6,989 nucleotides of DNA, taken from NCBI GenBank assembly GCA_025928535.1, contig JAICJJ010000148.1, forward strand, positions 1-6,989, written 5' to 3'. Position 1 is the first letter of the stretch. Each line of letters opens with the position of its first letter. The translations under genes and the position numbers were made by a program. Below, in pieces: positions 1 to 5,786 of this stretch. This DNA is from Thermomicrobiales bacterium (lineage in GTDB: Bacteria; Chloroflexota; Chloroflexia; Thermomicrobiales; UBA6265). The notes under the pieces were generated by a model. The model saw nothing but the letters and a program-made list of their open reading frames with translations. It had not been told where the DNA came from and did no database searches.

Positions 1-898
1 ACCGGGGGTCGAGCACATCGCGCAAGCCGTCGCCGAGCATGTTGAACGCCAGCACCGCCAGCAGGATCGCCAGCCCGGGAAAAGTCGAAAACCACCACGC
101 CTCGCGCAGGTATTTGCGGCCGTCGGCGATCATCACTCCCCAGTCGGGCGTCGGCGGCTGCGTGCCGAGGCCGATGAAGCCGAGCGCCGCCGTCGTCAGG
201 ATTGCGAAGCCAATGTCCATCGACGCTTTCACCAGCACGGTCGGCATCGCGTTCGGCAAGACGTGCCGAAACAGGATCCGCGATTCGCTGCTCCCGCTCG
301 CGCGCGCCGCTTCGGCGAATTGCGAATCGCGCAGCGCGATCACGTTCGCCCGCGTCAGCCGGCAATAGCCGGGCCACCAGACGAGGGAGACCGCGATCAT
401 CACGTTCAGCAGCCCCGCGCCGAGCGCCGCCGCGAACGCCATGGCCAGAATCAGATCGGGAATCGTCAGGAAGATGTCGGTCACCCGCATGATCGCTTCG
501 CTGGTGCGTCCGCCGAAATAGCCGGCGATCGCGCCGAGCAGCGTGCCGATCGTCAACGCCAGCGCGATCACGACGAGGCCGGCCAGCAACGAAACGCGCG
601 CCCCGACGATGACCCGGGTGAAGACGTCGCGCCCGACCTGATCGGTGCCGAAGAGGTGGACGAGCGACGGCGGATCGAGTTTTTGACGGATATTGAGCCG
701 CCCCGTGGCGTCTTTCGGATATGGCACGAACGCCGGCCCGACCAGCGCGATCAGGAGGAGCAGGACGATGATCGCGAGCCCCGCCATCGACAGCGGGCTC
801 TGCCGGAAGCGGCGGAACGCTCGCCGCCGCTGGTCGCTCATCTGGAACCATCGGGTCCGGCCAGCGGGCGTCGCCTGACGCAATCCCTGCGCGGTCAT
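1..898 (-). CDS. dppC: Dipeptide/oligopeptide ABC transporter permease, DppC type (3' end cut by window edge)
   Basis: This is an inner-membrane permease subunit of a peptide/nickel-family ABC importer and pairs with the DppB-type gene just upstream. Read on the minus strand from ATG at 898-896, the frame stays open for 299 codons to the window edge and ends ...GLRDVLDPR. That is the usual DppC terminus, so only a few residues are probably missing. A positively charged N-terminus (residues 22-32) precedes the first membrane segment (about 38-58). The family hallmark HLFGTDQVGRDVF lies at 81-93. Further hydrophobic segments lie near 103-127, 145-175, 218-245 and 272-290. The EAA-type ATPase-contact loop is FAEAARASGSSESRILFRHV (194-213). 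The start is ten bases after the dppB stop. A GAGGGG Shine-Dalgarno overlaps that stop codon, which implies co-transcription and probably translational coupling. The transported substrate cannot be told from sequence. Confidence 0.93.
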   Translation of the reverse strand, partial: MTAQGLRQATPAGRTRWFQMSDQRRRAFRRFRQSPLSMAGLAIIVLLLLIALVGPAFVPYPKDATGRLNIRQKLDPPSLVHLFGTDQVGRDVFTRVIVGARVSLLAGLVVIALALTIGTLLGAIAGYFGGRTSEAIMRVTDIFLTIPDLILAMAFAAALGAGLLNVMIAVSLVWWPGYCRLTRANVIALRDSQFAEAARASGSSESRILFRHVLPNAMPTVLVKASMDIGFAILTTAALGFIGLGTQPPTPDWGVMIADGRKYLREAWWFSTFPGLAILLAVLAFNMLGDGLRDVLDPR

Positions 899-908
899 CG
901 CTCGCCCC

Positions 909-1922
909 TCAAACGTGCCGAATGCGCGGGTCGAGCATGCCGTACGTCAGATCGACGGCGATGTTGATCAGACTGAAGACGAACCCATAGAGGAGCGCGA
1001 TGCCCATGATCGGCATGAAATCGAGCGTCAGCGCCGATTTGGTGGCGTAGAGCCCGATGCCCGGCCAGTCGAAGACGGTTTCGACCAGCACCGAACCGCC
1101 CATCGACCAACCGAACGACAAGCCGATCATCGTCACCAGGGGAATCAGCGCGTTGCGAAGCGCGTGCCGCGTCACCACCCGCCGCTCGGCCACTCCTTTC
1201 GCCCGCGCCGTCCGCACGTAATCCTGGTTGAGCACTTCCAGCAGGCTGGTCCGCGTGAAGCGGGCGATCGTCGCCAGCGCCGGGAAACTGAGCGTCACCG
1301 CCGGCAAGATGATTTGGCGCAAGGCCGCGCCGAACGTCGTCCATTGCCCAGCCACGGCGCTGTCGATGAGGTAGAGCCCGGTCAGGCGCGGCGGGGCGGC
1401 AATCAGCGGCTCGAGCCGGCCGCTCGCCGGCAGCCAGCCGAGGCGCAACGCGAAAAAGAGTTGCAGCAAGACCGCCAGCCAGAACGCGGGCACGCTGACG
1501 CCGAGCAGCGACACCACCCGCGCCAGGTGATCGCTCATCTTGTCGGCTCTGACCGCCGAGATGACGCCCAGCGGCACGCCGACCATGGTCGCGATCACCA
1601 TCGCCGCCAGGACCAATTCCAGCGTCGCCGGCCAGTACGCGCCGAGATCGTCCAGCACCGGCCGCCGCGAAAGGATCGATTTGCCCCAATCGCCCCGGAC
1701 GATGCCGGTGACGTAGTCCCAATACTGAACTGGCAGCGGTCGGTCGAGCCCGAATTCCTGCCGGATCTGCTCGTACATCTCCGGCGTCGCCTGCGCCCCG
1801 GCCGCCAGCCGCGCCGGATCGCCCGGCACCACCCGCGACAACGCGAACGTCAGCAACGACACCCCGAGCAACGTCGGAATGAGCAACAGCAACCGGCGCA
1901 GCGTGAAAAGCGCGAGATTCAT
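909..1922 (-). CDS. dppB: Dipeptide/oligopeptide ABC transporter permease, DppB type
   Basis: This is the first permease of the peptide/nickel-type importer, 337 residues, a normal length for the family. The N-terminus begins with a short basic stretch and then a strong membrane segment (about 10-30), followed by the family sequence ALSRVVPGDPA (27-37). The periplasmic stretch FGLDRPLPVQYWDYV (57-71) is typical of DppB/OppB. Later membrane segments lie near 101-123, 137-160, 203-222, 260-285 and 303-325. The cytoplasmic EAA loop is YVRTARAKGVAERRVVTRHA (235-254). The C-terminus, YGMLDPRIRHV, is a standard ending. ATG at 1922 fits the canonical N-terminus, and the stop is TGA at 911-909. The gene is separated from the upstream binding-protein gene by 121 bases, almost all of them palindromic repeat. 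Downstream it is tightly linked to dppC. The family is certain; the substrate (di- or oligopeptide, nickel or other) is not. Confidence 0.95.
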   Translation of the reverse strand: MNLALFTLRRLLLLIPTLLGVSLLTFALSRVVPGDPARLAAGAQATPEMYEQIRQEFGLDRPLPVQYWDYVTGIVRGDWGKSILSRRPVLDDLGAYWPATLELVLAAMVIATMVGVPLGVISAVRADKMSDHLARVVSLLGVSVPAFWLAVLLQLFFALRLGWLPASGRLEPLIAAPPRLTGLYLIDSAVAGQWTTFGAALRQIILPAVTLSFPALATIARFTRTSLLEVLNQDYVRTARAKGVAERRVVTRHALRNALIPLVTMIGLSFGWSMGGSVLVETVFDWPGIGLYATKSALTLDFMPIMGIALLYGFVFSLINIAVDLTYGMLDPRIRHV

Positions 1923-1940
1923 GCGAACGATCCAAAACGT

Positions 1941-2037
1941 CCCTCACCCCCAACCCCTCTCCCGCTGCGGCAGGCGAGGGGAGACGAGATCGTGCTCCCC
2001 TCGCCCATCGCAATGGGAGAGGGGTTGGGGGTGAGGG
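1941..2037. repeat. Dispersed CCCTCACCCC palindromic repeat, copy 1 (double hairpin)
   Basis: The ends form a perfect 23-bp inverted repeat, 1941-1963 against 2015-2037. Inside are two smaller hairpins. The left one pairs CCCCTC 1954-1959 with GAGGGG 1976-1981 and has an inner GC/GC stem around a TGCG loop. The right one pairs CCCCTC 1997-2002 with GAGGGG 2019-2024, then CCCAT 2004-2008 with ATGGG 2013-2017 around a CGCA loop. The element begins six bases after the binding-protein stop codon and fills the gap before dppB. No U-tract follows it on either strand, so it is not a textbook terminator. Related copies lie at 3851-3902 and 6909-6989. Confidence 0.9.
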
Positions 2038-2043
2038 AATGTA

Positions 2044-3720
2044 TTACGCCCCCGTGTATCCGATCGCGCGGACATCGCCGCCCATGATCGGGTCGTACGG
2101 CTTGCCGAGTTCCTTGACCCAGACTTCACCTTCGATCTCGGAATAGACCCAGATTTCGACGGCGTCGTTGACCAGCGTTTCCTGGGCCTGGTTGTAAAAG
2201 TCTTGCCGCTTGGCCTGATCGGTCGTGGCGCGGGCGCCTTCGAGCATCTTGTCGAGCGCCGGGTTTTGATACCACGACGCCGCCGCCCAGAAGCCGGCTT
2301 GCTTGGAGTAGTACCCCTGCCAGAGGAAGTTGTCCGGATCGGGATAGTCGGTGCCGGCGTAGACGGCCATCGCCGCCGGCGCCGTTTCCGCTTTCGCGGC
2401 GCGCGCGACCATGTCGGGCCAGACGAGCGGGGTCATCTTGACGGTGATCCCGAGGTCGGCCGCGTTTTGCAGCAGAATCAGCCCAAATTGCTCTTCTTCC
2501 GCCAGGCCAGTCACATAGACGTACTCCATCTCGAAGCCGTCTTTGCTGCCGCTCGCCGCCAGCGCCGCCTTGGCCTTGTCCATGTCGAATCGCAGCACCG
2601 GCAGTCCGCTCTTGTGCCATGGCGTGAGATTCGTCGGCAGCGGCCCCTCGAGAATGGCGCCGCGCCCTGACACCGCTTCGATCGCGGCGTCGTAGTCGAA
2701 CGCCTGCAACAGCGCCTTGCGCACGTTGATGTCGGACGTCGGCCCGACCTTGTTGTTCAACTTGATCGAAAACGGCGTCAGCGACGGCGTGTCGTTGACG
2801 ACGAATTGTGGCTCGCCCTTGAGCGCCTGAATGTCTTCCGGCGTGAACCGGTCGCCGTACTGAACCTGTCCGGTCTCCATCGCGATCCGCTTCGTCGACG
2901 ACTCGCGGATGATCTGCCAGACGAATTTGTCGAGCGGTTTGATCCCGTTGTCGGGCTTGAACCAGTAGTTCGCGAAGCGCTGGAATTCATACGTGCTGCC
3001 CGGCTGCCAACTGGTGATCGTGAACGGGCCGCCGCCCGCTTCGTGGTCTTTCAGCCATCCTTCGCCCAGATCGCCGTTGACGTCGTGTTCCTGGACGATC
3101 TTCGGATTGGCGACGAAGAGCCACGGCAACACCGACTCAAACGGACCGAACGGTTCGCGCAGGGCGATCTTCAGCGTCGTCGGATCGACGACGGAGACGG
3201 AGTTTTCGTCCATCACCGTCGCGAACATCCAGGCGACGCCGAGATTCTTCTTCAGCATGCGATCGAAGTTGAACTTGACGGCCTGAGCATCGACTTTCGA
3301 TCCATCATGGAAGGTCGCGTTGTCGGCGAGTTTGATCGTCCATTCCTTGGCGTCCGGGCTGCCTGTGACTTCCGTCGCCAGCAACGGCTTCAATTCCGAC
3401 GGGTTGCCTTCGTAGCGGAGGATGCTGTCGTAGACGGCCCGCTGGCCCCAGGTGATCGAATAGTCGTGGCCGGTATGCGGGTCGAGATTGGAGATGTCCT
3501 GGCCGCTGCCGTAGACGAGGGTATTGGCGCTCGCCTGACGGCCGACGACCCGGCGCACGACGCCGGGAGTTGGCGCGGCGACGGCCGCATTGTGGCTAAG
3601 GCCAGCGGCGAGCGCCGCCGCGCCCGCGACCTGCATGAACGTTCGCCGGCTGATGCTCTCGGTTCGCATCGCCTCGCGCAAATTCTGATACCGCTGCTCC
3701 AGAACGCGCCTGTCGCCCAT
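2044..3720 (-). CDS. Tat-exported ABC transporter substrate-binding protein, SBP_bac_5 (DppA/OppA) family
   Basis: This is the extracytoplasmic solute receptor of the peptide-type importer, 558 residues. ATG at 3720 is preferred because a GGGGGC ribosome-binding site lies five bases upstream; a TTG four codons earlier (3732) is possible but would overlap that site. The N-terminal region carries a twin-arginine motif, SRRTFMQ (24-30, with R25-R26), then the hydrophobic stretch VAGAAALAAGL and a likely cleavage site after AVA near residue 48. This suggests folded export by Tat. No cysteine is present, so it is not a lipoprotein. Family signatures include NLDPHTGHDYSITWG, which opens the binding domain, and ATFHDGSKVDAQAVKFNFDR. 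Also present are GGGPFTITSWQPGSTYEFQ and, near the end, YPDPDNFLWQGYY. It heads the importer gene group, and a candidate promoter lies about 90 bases upstream. The ligand is unknown. Confidence 0.94.
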   Translation of the reverse strand: MGDRRVLEQRYQNLREAMRTESISRRTFMQVAGAAALAAGLSHNAAVAAPTPGVVRRVVGRQASANTLVYGSGQDISNLDPHTGHDYSITWGQRAVYDSILRYEGNPSELKPLLATEVTGSPDAKEWTIKLADNATFHDGSKVDAQAVKFNFDRMLKKNLGVAWMFATVMDENSVSVVDPTTLKIALREPFGPFESVLPWLFVANPKIVQEHDVNGDLGEGWLKDHEAGGGPFTITSWQPGSTYEFQRFANYWFKPDNGIKPLDKFVWQIIRESSTKRIAMETGQVQYGDRFTPEDIQALKGEPQFVVNDTPSLTPFSIKLNNKVGPTSDINVRKALLQAFDYDAAIEAVSGRGAILEGPLPTNLTPWHKSGLPVLRFDMDKAKAALAASGSKDGFEMEYVYVTGLAEEEQFGLILLQNAADLGITVKMTPLVWPDMVARAAKAETAPAAMAVYAGTDYPDPDNFLWQGYYSKQAGFWAAASWYQNPALDKMLEGARATTDQAKRQDFYNQAQETLVNDAVEIWVYSEIEGEVWVKELGKPYDPIMGGDVRAIGYTGA

Positions 3721-3810
3721 CGTCGCCCCCAATCGTCGGCAAAGTCCGCTCCGCGCGGCCGGCCGTCTTCCCCCGGTCCGACATCATTTCGATCCAGACG
3801 TTCGGGCAGG

Positions 3811-3840
3811 AGTATACCCTTCACGCTCTGTGCGTCCGAA
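3811..3840 (-). promoter_or_regulatory. Candidate sigma70-type promoter for the binding-protein/dppBC genes
   Basis: On the minus strand, TATACT (3816-3811) matches the -10 consensus at five of six positions. It is preceded at 18 bases by TTCGGA (3840-3835), a weak -35 with three of six matches. It would give a 5' leader of about 85 bases before the ATG at 3720. The -35 lies inside the hairpin at 3823-3851, so a regulator or structure at that palindrome could affect it. The call is by eye only. Confidence 0.35.
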
Positions 3841-3851
3841 GACGAGAGCGT
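3823..3851 (-). other. 11-bp stem hairpin with UUCG-type loop, upstream of the transporter genes
   Basis: On the minus strand ACGCTCT CGTC pairs with GACG and AGAGCGT: seven plus four base pairs, with a three-base CAC bulge and a C(TTCG)G tetraloop. In plus coordinates the arms are 3823-3829 with 3845-3851 and 3833-3836 with 3841-3844. It abuts the palindromic repeat at 3851-3902 and overlaps the candidate -35. It has no following T-run, so an intrinsic terminator is not supported. An operator or an mRNA structural element past the acetyltransferase gene are both possible. Confidence 0.5.
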
Positions 3852-3902
3852 TCCCTCACCCCTCTCCCATTGCGATGGGCGAGGGGTGAGGGGGTGAGGG
3901 AA
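3851..3902. repeat. Dispersed CCCTCACCCC palindromic repeat, copy 2 (single hairpin)
   Basis: A compact hairpin pairs CCCTCACCCCTC (3853-3864) with GAGGGGTGAGGG (3881-3892). Inside, CCCAT (3866-3870) pairs with ATGGG (3875-3879) around a TGCG loop. An alternative outer pairing joins TTCCCTCACCCC (3851-3862) to GGGGTGAGGGAA (3891-3902), because GGGGTGAGGG is effectively duplicated at the right end. The element lies 12 bases past the stop codon of the minus-strand acetyltransferase gene. Unlike copies 1 and 3 it has only one inner hairpin. Confidence 0.88.
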
Positions 3903-3914
3903 CTCAGTCTGCGA

Positions 3915-4881
3915 TCAGCGCCAGTCATCGATGATGTACGCGTCGGGTCGGTTGTAGGCGGCCGCGTTGCGGCGATGCATGGCGACGCCGACGAAATCGA
4001 CGCCGAAGCCGCGCGACAGCATTTGCCGGTAGGCGGCGTGGCGTCCGGTGTTGATCCCGGCTGTCAGACGCGGCAGGCCGGCTTCCGCCGCCAGCGCTTC
4101 GCAGGCGTCGAGGAGCCGCCCGAACCGCTGCTCGGCGCCCGGGCCGGGAGCCGCCCCGAATTTGACGTAGCACTCGCCGCTCCCTGCTTCCGAGCCGGCG
4201 CCGCAGTGGCAAACCGCGAACCCGGTCAAGCCGGCGTCGTCCGCCACGAGCACGGTTTCGCCCAATCCCTGCGAAGCGACGGCGTCGATTTCGCCGCGCA
4301 GGTCCAGTCCGGAATAGAGGCTGTCGGTCAAGGCGCGGCACGTCGCCAGGCATTCGGCTTGCTGGCCCTCGGTCAATGTTGAAAAACGCAACCAGCCTGA
4401 TGGCGGCCGGGCCGCGCCGACCGGTTTTCCCAGCAGCGCCGTGAGGAAGCCAGGCCAGAAATCGTATTTTTCGTAGAGATGGAGGTGTTGCGGGCTGTTG
4501 GCGATGGTGAACAAGCCGGCGTGGGAAACCTCCCAGTCGTCGAAGCGGCCGAGCAGCGGCTGCATGAGCCGGCTAGCGACGCCGCGCCCCCAATACTCCG
4601 GCGCCACGGTCAGCGGCCCGACGACGCCGACGCGTCCCCCAATGGCTCGCGAAGGCGGACCCAACGAGCATCCCGTCGCGCTCGGCGGCAAACGCGCTTG
4701 CCGGATCGGCCCGCCAGCGCGTCCGCACGCACTCGGCATCGCCCATGAAGGCGGTAGGGTCGGGCATGCCGAAGAGCGTGCCGAACGCCCGCCGCATGGT
4801 CGCGTCGGCCGCGTCGAGGTCATCTTCGCGCAGCGGCCGAATCGTCAGATCGTTCTGCGGGCCTCGATGCCGACGTTCCAT
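3915..4881 (-). pseudogene. GNAT-family N-acetyltransferase, two-domain, interrupted by a +1 frameshift
   Basis: This is a probable acetyl-CoA-dependent acyltransferase whose substrate is unknown. The N-terminal part is read from ATG at 4881: DLTIRPLREDDLDAADATMR (11-30), a typical GNAT opening. It continues to SAFASHWG and then leaves frame at the five-G run 4640-4636. Removing one G joins it cleanly to RVGVVGPLTVAPEYWGRGVA, which contains the acetyl-CoA-binding motif A (V/T-x-P-E-Y-W-G-R-G). The corrected product is 321 residues. Its second half, from about 165, resembles another degenerate GNAT domain, ending in TAGINTGRHAAYRQMLSRGF and a YIIDDWR tail. The start is chosen from an AAGGAG site 12 bases upstream; the ATG at 4893 touches that site directly and is less likely. 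Without the correction, callers would give a fragment of about 302 residues with a nonsense N-terminus. A sequencing error is as likely as a real mutation. Confidence 0.82.
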
Positions 4882-4893
4882 GCCGCCAACCAT

Positions 4894-5043
4894 CTCCTTC
4901 GCGCGAACGCTACATCCGAATATCAGATGCTTATGAGCGCAGATTAGAACGACATTGGAACGCGATCGCACGACGCGAAACGCGGTCCTCCGACGTGTAC
5001 CATGTCGTTGCTGCCTGGGAACCCAGCCATGGAGACCTAACCG
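4894..5043. other. Divergent intergenic region between the acetyltransferase and selenoprotein genes
   Basis: These 150 bases separate two genes transcribed away from each other and must hold promoters or leaders for both. On the plus strand GGAGA (5031-5035) is a good ribosome-binding site nine bases before ATG 5044. On the minus strand AAGGAG lies at 4899-4894. TAATCT (4946-4941, minus) could be a -10 for the acetyltransferase, but no convincing -35 accompanies it, and no convincing plus-strand promoter was found. A short CTGGG-AA-CCCAG palindrome sits at 5015-5026. Confidence 0.4.
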
Positions 5044-5616
5044 ATGCCAGATGAGGAAATCGCGGAAGCCATCGTCTGGGAGCGCGACTGGGACGCCGCG
5101 TTCGTCCGTGCCCGACGCGAGCGCAAGCCGGTGCTGATCGACGTCGAAAAGGACCACTGAATCGGCTGCGAACAACTGGATGCCGTGACGTATCCAGACC
5201 TCGCCGTCAGCGCCGCCGTCAGCGCGCGCTTCGTGCCGCTGCGGCTCTGGCACACCGACGCCCGCGTGCGCGAATTGAACGTCCTCTGGCTGCCGACCGT
5301 GTTCGTGCTCGATTGGCGCGGCGTCATCCACGGCCGCAGCGTCAACGCCTTGCCGCCGGCCGAGTTTCTCGACACGCTCGACCTCGGCGAAGCGCACGCC
5401 CGCTTGAAGCAGGCCGGCGGCGCGCCGACCGCCGCGCGTCTGCTGGAAGCGGCGCTTGCCCGTCGGCCGGACGGGCCGCTCCACCCCGAATTGCTCTTCC
5501 TGCTCGGAATCGCCCGCTATTTCGCGGGTGACCACGATCATGCCGGGCGCGACGAGGTCTGGGCGCAACTCCTCGCGCGTTACCCCGATTCGATCTGGGC
5601 GAGTCGCGTGCCATAG
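5044..5616 (+). CDS. Thioredoxin-fold UxxC selenoprotein with TPR-like C-terminus (TGA at 5158-5160 read as selenocysteine)
   Basis: This is a probable cytoplasmic thiol/selenol oxidoreductase; its substrate is unknown. ATG 5044 has a GGAGA site nine bases upstream. The 190-codon frame has one interruption, TGA at codon 39. Residues 10-38 form the first helix and strand of a thioredoxin fold (VWERDWDAAF ... RKPVLIDVEKDH). Next comes U-I-G-C (39-42), where the family has CxxC, then EQLDAVTYPDLAV. The cis-proline motif WLPTVFVLD (82-90, P84) completes the fold. Residues 115-190 are helical and TPR-like, ending LARYPDSIWASRVP. C42 is the only cysteine, so U39-C42 is the sole possible redox pair. 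There is no signal peptide. TGA is a true stop for dppB and the acetyltransferase, and TGG encodes Trp, so code reassignment does not explain it. The alternative is a single-base Cys-to-stop mutation, but the intact 151 downstream codons and the SECIS-like hairpin argue against it. Default annotation would begin at GTG 5185 and lose the active site. Confidence 0.82.
5158..5206 (+). promoter_or_regulatory. Candidate bacterial SECIS element with the Sec UGA codon
   Basis: After the UGA (5158-5160) come 15 bases and then an upper stem. CUGGAU (5176-5181) pairs perfectly with AUCCAG (5192-5197). It is extended by a G5182-U5191 wobble and a C5183-G5190 pair, closing a six-base loop CGUGAC (5184-5189). 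The loop begins 23 bases after UGA and has G as its second base followed by U. These match the known bacterial SECIS rules for SelB recognition: a stem shortly downstream inside the coding region, and a G in the first two loop positions. A short lower stem, CGGC (5163-5166) with GCCG (5203-5206), may stack below through an internal loop, as in the E. coli formate dehydrogenase layout. Folding was done by eye. Confidence 0.68.
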
Positions 5617-5718
5617 TCGACCCGCGACAATTTCGAGTCACGGAAGGAGTCCAGAAAACGATTTCGTCTCCGTGCTATTGAGCGACGCATTACGGGCATG
5701 TGTGACGCTTGGCTCTTG

Positions 5719-5747
5719 TTGACGGCCCAGGCGCGGCGTAATAGATA
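5719..5747 (+). promoter_or_regulatory. Candidate promoter for the sugar-transporter chimera gene
   Basis: TTGACG (5719-5724) matches the -35 consensus at five of six positions. It is followed after 17 bases by TAGATA (5742-5747), which keeps only T1, A2 and A4 of the -10. The start of transcription would fall near 5754, about 33 bases before the GTG. The rest of the 5617-5786 gap shows no RNA gene and no terminator with a T-run after the selenoprotein gene. Confidence 0.35.
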
Positions 5748-5786
5748 CGAGAAATCGATTCCAGCAGGCAACGTCCGAGGGCCACG

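Noticed and set aside
915..2087. Plus-strand ORF of 390 codons opposite dppB
   Set aside because: It has low-complexity Arg/Gln/His-rich text and runs through the palindromic repeat; the antisense strand encodes an unmistakable permease.
3851..3902. CRISPR-like or tandem repeat array
   Set aside because: The repeats are dispersed kilobases apart, palindromic throughout and without regular spacers.
4962..4969. GCGATCGC (HIP1-like octamer)
   Set aside because: Only a single copy was noticed, which is expected by chance in GC-rich DNA.
5158..5160. UGA reassigned to Trp or Gly (alternative genetic code)
   Set aside because: TGA terminates dppB and the acetyltransferase at sensible C-termini, and TGG is used for Trp throughout, so a global reassignment does not fit.
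4573..5568. Long minus-strand ORF of 331 codons across the selenoprotein gene
   Set aside because: Only its last part (below 4881) is the real acetyltransferase N-terminus. The rest is the antisense shadow of the thioredoxin gene in GC-rich DNA.
5185..5616. A stand-alone gene starting at GTG 5185
   Set aside because: It has no ribosome-binding site in front of it, lacks the first strand and active site of the thioredoxin fold, and its upstream frame is clearly homologous through the TGA. It is the default call but a truncated one.
5639..5674. CACGGA...TCCGTG inverted repeat after the selenoprotein gene as a terminator
   Set aside because: It has only six pairs with a 24-base loop and no following T-run.
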